Of a stretch of 64,000 nucleotides of DNA, positions 44,209 through 52,949 are shown piece by piece. This stretch comes from Gammaproteobacteria bacterium (lineage in GTDB: Bacteria > Pseudomonadota > Gammaproteobacteria > Pseudomonadales > Halieaceae). Where the stretch lies: positions 1 through 64,000 of the forward strand of contig JAUICG010000019.1 in assembly GCA_030427485.1 (NCBI GenBank), read 5' to 3'. Under the pieces are notes generated by a model that was not told the DNA's origin, made no database searches, and saw nothing but the letters and a program-made list of their open reading frames with translations. The stretch's first letter is position 1, and every line of letters starts with the position of its first letter. A program made the position numbers and the translations under genes.

Positions 44209-44649
44209 ATGACAGACGAGCAAACCACCCGAGGTCAGGCCAGCGGGAGTGACGGGTTACAGCGGGCCCGCAATAGGGTTGAGCGCCTGTGCAAAACTTA
44301 TCTGGCGACAGCCGAAGCGGGTGACCTGGAAGCACTGCTTGCCAACTTCACCGATGACGCTACCGCCACATCCCCGATTTCCGGTACACAACCGGTCCGC
44401 GACTTTTACGCCAATGTCATGCGGATCACCAGCGCCCGATCGATGGCGCTGAAGCAGATTTTTATTGGAACATCGGACGCTGCCCACGCCGCGATCCACT
44501 TCGCCTACACGCGCACGGTTGGAAGCGGAGAACCCGCCACCATCGAGTGTGTCGATGTTTTTGAGCTGACCCCGGACCTCGGCAAGTTCACCTCGGTCAG
44601 GATTATCTACGACACCACACCCGTGCAGTCCGATTTCAGCAGGGTGTAG
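44209..44649 (+). CDS. SnoaL/NTF2-like protein of the RCCR cluster
   Basis: The 146-residue protein follows GGGAGGATCGCT. It has the NTF2 fold pattern: LCKTYLATAEAGDLEALLANFTDDAT, PVRDFYANVM and a closing strand VRIIYDTTPV. Such proteins bind hydrophobic ligands or act as isomerases or cyclases. It is 131 bases after the RCCR-like gene on the same strand and converges on the gamma-glutamyl-hydrolase-like gene. Membership of the cluster is likely but not sure. Confidence 0.75.
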   Translation: MTDEQTTRGQASGSDGLQRARNRVERLCKTYLATAEAGDLEALLANFTDDATATSPISGTQPVRDFYANVMRITSARSMALKQIFIGTSDAAHAAIHFAYTRTVGSGEPATIECVDVFELTPDLGKFTSVRIIYDTTPVQSDFSRV

Positions 44650-44672
44650 TTCAAGTCGCTCCCGCGACGGGA

Positions 44673-45737
44673 CTAGCAGCTGTCATCCTGCACGCGGCAG
44701 AACAGGTACACCTGCTCATAGATCCAGTCATTTTTCCCGCTGTAAACCAGGGGGGCCGAGTAAATCAGCCTGTCGCGTTCCGATTCGGGAAAAATATGTT
44801 CCGACTTGCGCGCTTCGCTGAGAAAGAAACCGGCCGTGGCCTGTGATGCGAGCACGGCGTTGGGGGAGTGGTTGAGGTTGGAGTAGTCGGCATTCTGGCT
44901 CCATTCGAAGTTGTTTTTCTCCGGGTGCCACTGGGTGCCGTAAAAAGGATAGTTCCTGGCCTCCATCGTACTGACAAACACCTGGCCCTCGGGTGCCTCG
45001 TTGTAAGAGAGCATATTGAAGAAAGCGTGCAATTCGCTGTTGGTTTCATACTCCCTCACCAGCAGGCCGTGGTCGTGGGAATTGAAGGCAATGGCCTCGG
45101 TCTGCAGCGCGTCGAGCAATCCCGCAGGAAAGGAGCTGAACAGCCTGCTCTGGGCCGCACCCGGGGTCAACTGCAGCGGCAGGGGCAGATTGGTGGCGAC
45201 CACGTTGAGACTGATGACCTCGGCATCACCGGTTTCCAGAATCGAGAGTTCCTCGAAGCCGAGGCAGGTACCCCATACGGGATAATAGTCGCCGTTATCA
45301 TTGGCGCGTTTGGCAAGGTTCCACAACTGCTCGCCTTCTTCCGTGTAGATATCCGACGGGTCGATGCCCTGGTTGCCGCCCGGAAACAACAGGCCATTGG
45401 TCTGCCTGAATACCTCGTCGTAGTACGCCGGTGGCTGATTCAGGAGGATCGGCAGTACCCTGCCGCCGGCCTGGCCGATCCACTTTACATAACTTGCGGG
45501 GATCACATATTTATAGGCCGACAGTTGCGCTTTTACCTCGGGGTCGATGGTGCTGGAACCGGTAATGGTCGAGGTATCCTGGCTGAACACCCCGATCACG
45601 GGCCGCGGATTGCTGTAGTCGGGGCCGTTCGATGAGTTGGAATCGGAACAGGCGGCGATAGGCAGCAGGCCGCCGCACAGCAGCAGGGCAAGGGAGAAAC
45701 GCCGGACGATGTCGAACTGCGGGATTTGCTTTCTCAT
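44673..45737 (-). CDS. gamma-glutamyl hydrolase-like lipoprotein (peptidase C26)
   Basis: The 354-residue protein has a lipobox LPIAAC (Cys30) and a Ser/Asn linker. The class-I amidotransferase-like domain follows with nucleophile Cys158 in GTCLGFEEL and His271/Glu273 in QWHPEKNNFEW. Both motifs and their spacing match eukaryotic gamma-glutamyl hydrolase (folate conjugase), rather than the bacterial PuuD type. As a lipoprotein it acts outside the cytoplasm, perhaps on folate polyglutamates or other gamma-glutamyl compounds. It is the last of three minus-strand genes encoding secreted or lipidated proteins. Confidence 0.85.
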   Translation of the reverse strand: MRKQIPQFDIVRRFSLALLLCGGLLPIAACSDSNSSNGPDYSNPRPVIGVFSQDTSTITGSSTIDPEVKAQLSAYKYVIPASYVKWIGQAGGRVLPILLNQPPAYYDEVFRQTNGLLFPGGNQGIDPSDIYTEEGEQLWNLAKRANDNGDYYPVWGTCLGFEELSILETGDAEVISLNVVATNLPLPLQLTPGAAQSRLFSSFPAGLLDALQTEAIAFNSHDHGLLVREYETNSELHAFFNMLSYNEAPEGQVFVSTMEARNYPFYGTQWHPEKNNFEWSQNADYSNLNHSPNAVLASQATAGFFLSEARKSEHIFPESERDRLIYSAPLVYSGKNDWIYEQVYLFCRVQDDSC

Positions 45738-45771
45738 TGTCGTTCTCCACTATGCTTGTGGCACACACTCC

Positions 45772-46356
45772 CTATAATTCAACATCCCCCGAAATGGTCA
45801 CCCGGTAGGCACCGTTGACCGCGCCGGTAGTCAATTCCGCTTCCGGCGCGCTCTCGGCGAGCCGGTGAAAACCGTCCAGCGCATCCTGCGCGCTGAAGCA
45901 GCAGGCGCTGACGTAAACGACGTAATTCCCGGCCTGCAGTTCAACGCTCAAGAACGAATCCAGCTCCAGCGTGCTGCCATCCGCGCCGGCTTCCCCGTCG
46001 TCGTTGGTGTAGACCAGGTCCAGGCTATCGATACTGCCGTCATCCGGCGCGAGATAAATCTGCGCATCCAGTGCCGGCGTATAGGCACCGGCCGACAGCA
46101 CGTCGATGCTGACCGTGGAGTCGGACAACACCTTGAACGGGATCGTATTGATGCTGTAGCCGACATCGCGGCTGCCGTCGTTGAGCCAGTTGACGGCCTG
46201 CTCGATCTCTACCGAGGTGACCGGCGTCTCCTGGGGTGGCGGTGGCATATTGCTGTCGCTGTTATTGCTGCAGGCGCTGATCAGGCATCCCGCCACCAGC
46301 CACAGGCCGAGGGTACGGGGAAAGGAACGTGAAAATGTATGTGCTCGTGCTCGCAT
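45772..46356 (-). CDS. lipoprotein of unknown function
   Basis: The 194-residue protein has a lipobox LISAC and a Pro-rich linker. A beta-rich domain contains SLDLVYTNDDGEAGADGSTLELDS and LQAGNYVVYVSACCF, the last like pre-peptidase-type beta domains. A Cys-Cys pair is unusual for this fold. It lies 34 bases before the gamma-glutamyl-hydrolase-like gene. Confidence 0.65.
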   Translation of the reverse strand: MRARAHTFSRSFPRTLGLWLVAGCLISACSNNSDSNMPPPPQETPVTSVEIEQAVNWLNDGSRDVGYSINTIPFKVLSDSTVSIDVLSAGAYTPALDAQIYLAPDDGSIDSLDLVYTNDDGEAGADGSTLELDSFLSVELQAGNYVVYVSACCFSAQDALDGFHRLAESAPEAELTTGAVNGAYRVTISGDVEL

Positions 46357-46371
46357 GGTTTTTTCGCTGCT

Positions 46372-48183
46372 CTAGGGTGTCGCCTGGATCAGGTCCAGGA
46401 AGGTCAGGTAAAAGCGCTCATAGCTGAGGGTTTTGCAATATTGCCGTCCCGCCACCGCGCCATTGCCGGGGTCGAGGTCGGCGTAAAAGGAGCCAGACTG
46501 TACTGTCACGCTCAATTGCGCGGTGTCTACCACAACCGTCGCGCTGGACGCCGGGTCGGCGATAAACTCGGGGCCGGTGGGGAGCAATACATCCGGTGCG
46601 TACTGCCACTGCCATTGCTCGAGTTTGGCGAGGTCGTCCTCGCTCAGCAGGTCGGCTTCCTGCAGCCACGACAGCGTGAGGGCATGGTTGTCGCGGTTCG
46701 CGTCCGCACAACTCCCCTGCGGGGACTCCGCCTGCAAGCCCAACTCTTCGTCGAGGAGCTCCTGCGTCAGGAACTTGGCCTGCACCTCGCCGTCGTAGAT
46801 GGGCGGAAAACGCAACTGATCGGGGTTTCCGGTCTGGTTGACGTACTGGTTGATGAGAATCTCCGGTTCGCTGCCGGGAGAAGTCGAGGCCTTGGCTTCG
46901 ATAAACTCGTTGCGACCGGCGGTGCGTTGCACCGCGATATTGTCTGCCGGGATCCCGTCCTGGCCGAAGCCCGATGCGCTGAGGAAGTCATTATAGGCGC
47001 CCTCTGCAACCGTCAGCTGGTTCAGGCCGAGCCGGCCCGTGGTCTCGAAGGAGGTGGCCTGGGCGGCTTCTATCCTGGTGACGAGGTGTCGCAGCGAAGC
47101 GGCCGTCAGCTGCATTTGTTGCTCGGGTGAGGTGTCGGCATCGCCGTCCGTGGGCGTCTGTCCGTAATAACCGAATTGCGCATGGTTGCCGCCGCGAATC
47201 TTCGCGAACAGCGCGTCGGCAGGCAGTCGCTCGATGGCCGCCAGTACCTCAGCGGGGGTCGCTATCAGGTCGTTGGTCCCGAATATCGATACAACCTCGA
47301 TGTCGAGTCCGCTGAGGTCATCCGCACTGTCCGGAAAACTGGCAAGCAAACCGAGGCCGGCGATGGTCCCGGGGTTGGCCAGGATGTACTTGGCGGCAAC
47401 CACGCCGCCCAGGCTGTGTCCCGCCAGTGTCCAGTTGGCAATCCCTGCATTGCCGGGCGCGTCGATTACGCCGTCAACCTCGGTGCCGTCCGGGCCGTTA
47501 AGCACAGCGGTGTAGATGCCCGCCTGGGCGAGTTCCTGCGCCAGTGGCGCGTAGGCCTGCGGTACGACGGCGCCGCCGGGGAAGATAATCACGCCGGTAT
47601 TGCCGGTGTCGGTCGCGAGCGGCGTGAAGCTGATGTACGTGGCCTCCTGCGTCACGTCCACGAGTTCGTTGCTTTCCATGGCCGCACAGGCCTCGGGCTC
47701 GAAGTCTTCGCAGCCGGGATTGGTGGGGCCGGTGTCGCAGATGCCGCCGCTGACCGGGAAATAGTCGCCCATCAGCACGGAGTTGCAAATAGCCTGCAGC
47801 GAGCTACAGAACGCGGGGTTGGTGGCATTGTTCAGGTTGACCTTTTCGTCGGGTTGGCCGAGATTCTCGATACAGTCCGCAGCGTGGTTGGGTACCGAAC
47901 AGATGCCGCCCACGGAAAACTGGTAGTCATAGGAAATACTGAACAGGTCGCCGCAGTCCGCTTCGGCGGTTTGCGTGGTCCAGATTTCACCCGTGTACTG
48001 GATGCAGTCGGCGGTACCCGCGAATGGATTGGTGAAATGGCAGGCCCCGACACCCGGGTGAGGCGGAGAGAGGGCCAGGGCGGGCGCTTGGTAAACGGCG
48101 CAGAGGCCTATCCACAGCGCGGTGATAGCGGCAGGCACGGTGCCCGTTTGCTGCCGGGTAATGTTCGGATAATTCTGGTTCAT
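46372..48183 (-). CDS. secreted alpha/beta hydrolase
   Basis: The 603-residue protein starts at the ATG at 48183; upstream codons lack coding character. The signal peptide ends near APALA. A Cys-rich N-terminal domain (about 30-170) precedes an alpha/beta hydrolase fold with nucleophile GHSLGG, an Asp in FGTNDL and the catalytic His in GGNHAQFGYYG. A long C-terminal domain (about 370-600) of unknown type follows. Likely an esterase or lipase outside the cytoplasm. First gene of the three-gene unit with the two lipoproteins. Confidence 0.8.
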   Translation of the reverse strand: MNQNYPNITRQQTGTVPAAITALWIGLCAVYQAPALALSPPHPGVGACHFTNPFAGTADCIQYTGEIWTTQTAEADCGDLFSISYDYQFSVGGICSVPNHAADCIENLGQPDEKVNLNNATNPAFCSSLQAICNSVLMGDYFPVSGGICDTGPTNPGCEDFEPEACAAMESNELVDVTQEATYISFTPLATDTGNTGVIIFPGGAVVPQAYAPLAQELAQAGIYTAVLNGPDGTEVDGVIDAPGNAGIANWTLAGHSLGGVVAAKYILANPGTIAGLGLLASFPDSADDLSGLDIEVVSIFGTNDLIATPAEVLAAIERLPADALFAKIRGGNHAQFGYYGQTPTDGDADTSPEQQMQLTAASLRHLVTRIEAAQATSFETTGRLGLNQLTVAEGAYNDFLSASGFGQDGIPADNIAVQRTAGRNEFIEAKASTSPGSEPEILINQYVNQTGNPDQLRFPPIYDGEVQAKFLTQELLDEELGLQAESPQGSCADANRDNHALTLSWLQEADLLSEDDLAKLEQWQWQYAPDVLLPTGPEFIADPASSATVVVDTAQLSVTVQSGSFYADLDPGNGAVAGRQYCKTLSYERFYLTFLDLIQATP

Positions 48184-48544
48184 GGTTGCAGTCTGGATGC
48201 TCCTGCTAGCTTCAATTACTGGTAGAGTGTTCCACCCGTTCGGTTGGATCAGGACCGGCACCGGGCCGGCAGTGATCAGGCCTCTTCCGCCTGGCAACCG
48301 TGCGACTATACGACAACTCGCAGAAGTACCGGGAGCGAAATTTCATTCAGGCTCCAGCCCTGCCGGGCCTGTTTGCCGGATACCACGATATTCTGCGGAT
48401 GCAATGGCATGCGGCAGTTTCCGATGTAACACCGGGCTCCGCGCAAGCATGCCAAATCAGGGTGTTGAGCGTTTTGACTATTGTCAACTTAGACGGTCGA
48501 AACTGTTGGACATTCCGCTGCTTGGTTTATGGCACAATGGCCGG
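48184..48544. other. divergent intergenic region, 361 bases
   Basis: It lies between the alpha/beta hydrolase and the FAD oxidase. I see no gene. Open frames into it are extensions of the two genes without coding character. Confidence 0.5.
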
Positions 48545-50137
48545 ATGAACAACGCGCACCAGGCAACAGGCTTTCTACAGCGGCTCGAGAGCTTGTTGGG
48601 TGCGGAGCATGTGCTTTCAGACCCCGATTCGCTTGAACTGTATGCGCAGGATATCTGGCAGGCCGGCGCACCGGTCGCAGCCGTGGCGCGCCCTGCCGAC
48701 ACAAGCCAGATGGCCGCTCTCGCCCGACTGGCAGCCGAACAGGGTGTCAGCCTCGCTGTCCGCGGCGGCGGCATGTCCTACACGAGCGGTTATACGCAGA
48801 CGCGCCCCGGCGTGGTGATTGTCTGCACCCGTCGTATGGACGCCGTGCTTGAGATCAACACCGATGATATGACCGTGACCGTGCAAGCGGGTTGTACCTG
48901 GGCGGACTTGTATCAGGCGCTGGACAAACAGGGGCTGCGCACCCCTTACTGGGGGCCGCTGTCAGGACGTTACGCGACCGTGGGCGGCAGCGTATCGCAG
49001 AACAGTATCTTCTGGGGGGGCACCCGGTACGGTAGCGCGGCCGATTCCGTTGTCAGTATGGAGATCGTGCTGGCCAATGGCGATATCCTGCGCACGGGCT
49101 CGGCCGCGCAGCAGAATGCGGCGCCGTTCTTTCGCCACTTCGGTCCCGATCTCACGGGGCTGTTCTGCTGTGATTGTGGCGCGCTCGGATTGAAGGCCGC
49201 GATCACGCTGCGCTTGATGCCGGCTGCCTGCGAACGGGCATTCCTGTCCTTCGATTTCAAGAGCTACCCGGGGCTGCTCAGCGCCATGGCTGAAATCACC
49301 CGGCAGGGCCTGGCCAGCGAGTGCTTCGGTTTCGATCCGCTGTTGACGGAGATGCGCGCGCGACGCGATTCGCTGATGGCGGATGTCCGGAGTTTTGGCA
49401 ATGTGCTGGCAACAGCCGGCTCATTGAAACAGGCCGCCAGCGATTCCATTGGCATATTGCGCGGTGGTCGCCGGTTCATGAAAGACCTCGCCTGGCCTCT
49501 GCACGCGATTGTCGAAGAGCGAAATCCGGCAGCGGTGACGGATGCGGTACAGAAGATACGCGCACTGGTGGCGGCCGACGGCGGCGCCGAAGTAGCCAAC
49601 ACCGTTCCCAGAATCATGCGCGCCAATCCCTTCGGCCCTGTGAACAATATGATTGGGCCCGGTGGCGAGCGCTGGGCCCCGGTACACGGTCTGCTGCCTC
49701 TCTCACAGGCCGAGAAGGCCACCACCAGCGTACTGGCCGTATTCGCAAAGCACGAGGCGCGCATTGCGCAGTTCAACATCCGCACCGGCTTTCTCTACAA
49801 TGCTGTGGCGGGTTATTGCATCGCCGTGGAGCCGCTGTTCTTCTGGCCGGACAGCGTAGACGCGCTGCATCGCCGCAGCGTGGAGGCCGATTTTTATCGC
49901 CGCCTGCCGAAACTGGAGTTAAACCTGGAGGCCCGTGCAGCCGTGGCCGCGATGCGGCAGGAAATTGCCGATACCCTGAGTGCGCTGGGCGCCGCCCACC
50001 TGCAGATCGGGCGCAGCTACCATTTCACCGGGGCACTGGAACCGGTGCCCCGGCAACTGCTGCAAGCGTTGAAAGCAGTGCTTGATCCTGAGAATCGCAT
50101 TAACCCCGGGGTACTCGGGCTGGGCGCGGCATCTTAG
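48545..50137 (+). CDS. FAD-binding oxidase, GlcD/VAO type
   Basis: The 530-residue protein has the p-cresol methylhydroxylase/VAO FAD domain: AVRGGGMSYTSGYT and YWGPLSGRYATVGGSVSQNS. The cap domain and the C-terminal closing signature VLDPENRINPGVL follow. Such enzymes oxidise hydroxy acids or alcohols. No signal peptide is present. The MFS transporter gene begins 52 bases later, suggesting uptake and oxidation of one compound. The Shine-Dalgarno site is weak. Confidence 0.85.
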   Translation: MNNAHQATGFLQRLESLLGAEHVLSDPDSLELYAQDIWQAGAPVAAVARPADTSQMAALARLAAEQGVSLAVRGGGMSYTSGYTQTRPGVVIVCTRRMDAVLEINTDDMTVTVQAGCTWADLYQALDKQGLRTPYWGPLSGRYATVGGSVSQNSIFWGGTRYGSAADSVVSMEIVLANGDILRTGSAAQQNAAPFFRHFGPDLTGLFCCDCGALGLKAAITLRLMPAACERAFLSFDFKSYPGLLSAMAEITRQGLASECFGFDPLLTEMRARRDSLMADVRSFGNVLATAGSLKQAASDSIGILRGGRRFMKDLAWPLHAIVEERNPAAVTDAVQKIRALVAADGGAEVANTVPRIMRANPFGPVNNMIGPGGERWAPVHGLLPLSQAEKATTSVLAVFAKHEARIAQFNIRTGFLYNAVAGYCIAVEPLFFWPDSVDALHRRSVEADFYRRLPKLELNLEARAAVAAMRQEIADTLSALGAAHLQIGRSYHFTGALEPVPRQLLQALKAVLDPENRINPGVLGLGAAS

Positions 50138-50189
50138 CCGGTTGCCTCGCCGTGGAGTAACCTCGATCTACCAGTAAAGTGATCCACCC

Positions 50190-51500
50190 ATGACGCTTTT
50201 CAATCCGCACACACCGTTTTCGCCCGGTCGCCTGCCGTTCTTCTACGGCTGGGGGGTGCTGGTGTTCAGCACCCTGGGCATGCTCGTGAGCATTCCGGGA
50301 CAAACGATCGGGGTGAGCGCCTTTACCGAATCGTTGATCGACGCTACCGGCTTGACGCGCGGCCAGTTGGCGCAGGCCTATTTCTGGGGAACCCTGGCAA
50401 GCGGCCTGTTGATGCCGTACGGCGGCAGACTCTACGATCGCCACGGTGCGCGGCGCCTGATGGTGTACTCGTGTTTCGGCCTGGGGCTCACCCTCATCGG
50501 CCTGAGTTATATTCACCTGCCGGTCAGGGCCGCCCGGTCGGAATGGGGGCAGACGTGGCTTGCGGTGGTGGTGATGGGCGCGGGATTTCTCGCGTTGCGT
50601 TTTACCGGCCAGGGCATGGTAACGGTAACCAGCCGCAATATGCTCGCCAAGTGGTTTGAAAAACGCCGTGGCCTGGTCGGCGGCATTTCCGGAGTTGCCG
50701 TCGCCGTGGGGTTTGGCCTGGCACCGACTGTGTTAAGCGCCGGCGTGGATGCATGGGGCTGGCGCCAGCTGTGGTGGGGGATGGGTATTGTCATCGCGAC
50801 GGTGATGGCCGCTGTGGGGTACCTGTTTTTTCGCGATAACCCGGAGGAGTGTGGCCTGCTGATGGACGGTGAGCGGCCGGCGGCAGCTGGCGCCGTTGCC
50901 GCAGCGGCGGCCGAGCGCTGTTACGACTGGGCCTATGCCAAACGCACCGCCGCGTTCTGGGCAGTGACCCTGGTACTCAGCGTGCACGGCATGGTGGTGA
51001 CGGGAATCACCTTCCATATCGTTGACCTCGGGGCGTCACAGGGACTGGGGAAGGCGGCATCGTTGGCGATATTTATACCGCAAACGTTGATCGGCACTGT
51101 GCTTGGCCTCGCAGTGGGATACCTGGCGGACAAAGTGAACATGAAGTGGCTGGTGATCGCGATGGCCTGCGGGCAGTTCATTGCCTATGCTGCATTTGCG
51201 CACCTGGGGTCCACGGCGGGTTACTGGCTGGGCATCCTGGGGATGGGCTTCAGCAGCGGTTTTTTCGGTCCCATTGCCAATGTGGCGCTGGCGAACTACT
51301 TCGGCCGCAAGCATCTCGGCGAGCTGTCCGGGAAGCTGATGAGTGCGATGGTCATCGGCAGTGCAATCGGTCCCTACGCGCTCGCCACCTCCAGGGAGTG
51401 GCTGGGTTCCTACGACGCGGGCCTCTATCTTTCACTGCTGTTCCCGGCACTGGTCGTGGCGATAGCAGTGCGGGCCAAACGGCCGCCGCTTAACGCCTAG
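50190..51500 (+). CDS. MFS transporter
   Basis: The 436-residue protein has 12 membrane helices, the loop motif GRLYDRHGARRL after helix 2 and a central cytoplasmic loop. RFTGQGMVTVTSRNMLAKWFEKRRGLVGG is typical of monocarboxylate/oxalate-formate-type MFS carriers. It likely shares an operon with the FAD oxidase. It overlaps the convergent PLP enzyme gene by 11 bases. Confidence 0.85.
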   Translation: MTLFNPHTPFSPGRLPFFYGWGVLVFSTLGMLVSIPGQTIGVSAFTESLIDATGLTRGQLAQAYFWGTLASGLLMPYGGRLYDRHGARRLMVYSCFGLGLTLIGLSYIHLPVRAARSEWGQTWLAVVVMGAGFLALRFTGQGMVTVTSRNMLAKWFEKRRGLVGGISGVAVAVGFGLAPTVLSAGVDAWGWRQLWWGMGIVIATVMAAVGYLFFRDNPEECGLLMDGERPAAAGAVAAAAAERCYDWAYAKRTAAFWAVTLVLSVHGMVVTGITFHIVDLGASQGLGKAASLAIFIPQTLIGTVLGLAVGYLADKVNMKWLVIAMACGQFIAYAAFAHLGSTAGYWLGILGMGFSSGFFGPIANVALANYFGRKHLGELSGKLMSAMVIGSAIGPYALATSREWLGSYDAGLYLSLLFPALVVAIAVRAKRPPLNA

Positions 51501-52926
51501 AGCGGCGCTGCACATACCAGGCCACGATGCGGTCCAACAGGCCGGGCGCGCCGCCACCGATACCCTCACGGGCGCCGCCGGCGATATCCAGCTCGGCGCC
51601 GCCGGCGCGATACTGCTCGGAATACATCTCCAGTACCTTCTTCTTCACCACGCCGCGCAGGGGCACGTGGGCGAGCATGCCGTAGGTGGCTGCACCACCC
51701 TGTTTGGCCAGTGCCGGATCCGCCTTTACCGCGGCGACCGAGTCGCGCAGGTCCGCGAGGTAGGCGTCCACCACGGCCAGGTGTTGCGCGGTGACCATTG
51801 CGTGCAGGCCCGGTGGATACTGGTTGCGGTTGACCTGCCAGCCGCGCGCGTCCATCTGGTCGCCCACCGCGTAGATGTTGAGGTCCGGGTCTTTCGAGCG
51901 AAATGAAAACAGCGGCCCCTGCGGCTTGCCCATTATCTCGAGTTCCGCGATGGCCTCGATGCCTGCCTTGAGCTGGTTCGCCGCAGCCAGCGTGTCCTTC
52001 GCAAGTTTGCAGTAGCCGGCCTTGCCGAAGTATTGCAGCGCCCCCCAGGCGGCGGCGTAACCGCCTCCCGGACGGGTGCCCAGTAATGCCGAGGAGGCGA
52101 ATACGCCGCCGGGCCAGTTCTGGTAGACAAACATCTGGTAGCGCAGGTAATCCAGGTTGCGGTAGGTGATGGTGGAAGCGCCCTTCGCAGCGTAGCCGTA
52201 TTTGTGGATGTCAGCGGAGATCGAGGTCACCCCGGGCACCCGGTAGTCCCAGGCCGGCAGGTCTTCACCGTTCATCGCCATGAAGGGCAGGATGAATCCC
52301 CCCACGCAGGCATCCACGTGCAGGGGAATACCCCGGGCCTGGGCGATTTCGCCCATCGCTTCTATCGGGTCGATGGTGCCGTGGGGATATTCCGGCGCGC
52401 TGCCCAGTATCATTACCGTGTTGCGGTTGATCAGGCGGCGCAGCTTGTCGAGATCCGGTGTGAAGTCCGCTTTCAGGGGTACCAGTCGGATTTTCACACC
52501 GAAGTATTCCGAAGCCTTGAACCAGGCGACATGGGCGGTTTCGGGTATCACCATCTCCGGCTTTTTCACCCGGCGCTGTTCCCGCGCCATATCGCGGTAG
52601 GTCTTCACCGCCATCAGGCAGCTTTCAGTGCCGCCGGAGGTCACCACGCCGCACACGTCTTCTGTACCGTTGAGGATGTCCGCGGTCGCGCTGATCACAT
52701 CCGACTCGATTTTTTTCAGGCTCTTGAACGCGCCCGGGTTCAAGCCGTTCTCGGACGCGAACAGGTGATAGGCGTCGCGGAGAAATGCCGAGTGCTCCTC
52801 GTTGAGGTAGTACACCAGGCTCCACACCTTGCCCTCCTTGTAGCGCGGGTCGCGCTCCTTGAAGGCCCCCAGTTGTTGCAGGATATCCTCGCTGGCGACG
52901 CCCTGGTCTGGCATTGGTTTGTGCAT
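51490..52926 (-). CDS. sphingosine-1-phosphate-lyase-like PLP enzyme
   Basis: The 478-residue fold-type-I PLP enzyme shows VTSGGTESC, HVDACVGGF (cofactor Asp), the Schiff-base Lys in SADIHKYGYAAKG, and YQNWPGGVFASSALLGTRPGG. The last matches sphingosine-1-phosphate lyase better than glutamate decarboxylase. The membrane anchor of the eukaryotic enzyme is absent. It may cleave a long-chain-base phosphate, or be a decarboxylase of an amino acid. It lies 23 bases upstream of the DUF819 gene on the same strand in transcription order reversed, so the transporter is transcribed first. Confidence 0.8.
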   Translation of the reverse strand: MHKPMPDQGVASEDILQQLGAFKERDPRYKEGKVWSLVYYLNEEHSAFLRDAYHLFASENGLNPGAFKSLKKIESDVISATADILNGTEDVCGVVTSGGTESCLMAVKTYRDMAREQRRVKKPEMVIPETAHVAWFKASEYFGVKIRLVPLKADFTPDLDKLRRLINRNTVMILGSAPEYPHGTIDPIEAMGEIAQARGIPLHVDACVGGFILPFMAMNGEDLPAWDYRVPGVTSISADIHKYGYAAKGASTITYRNLDYLRYQMFVYQNWPGGVFASSALLGTRPGGGYAAAWGALQYFGKAGYCKLAKDTLAAANQLKAGIEAIAELEIMGKPQGPLFSFRSKDPDLNIYAVGDQMDARGWQVNRNQYPPGLHAMVTAQHLAVVDAYLADLRDSVAAVKADPALAKQGGAATYGMLAHVPLRGVVKKKVLEMYSEQYRAGGAELDIAGGAREGIGGGAPGLLDRIVAWYVQRRSRR

Positions 52927-52949
52927 CGGGTGCTCTCCCTAATGTTGGT

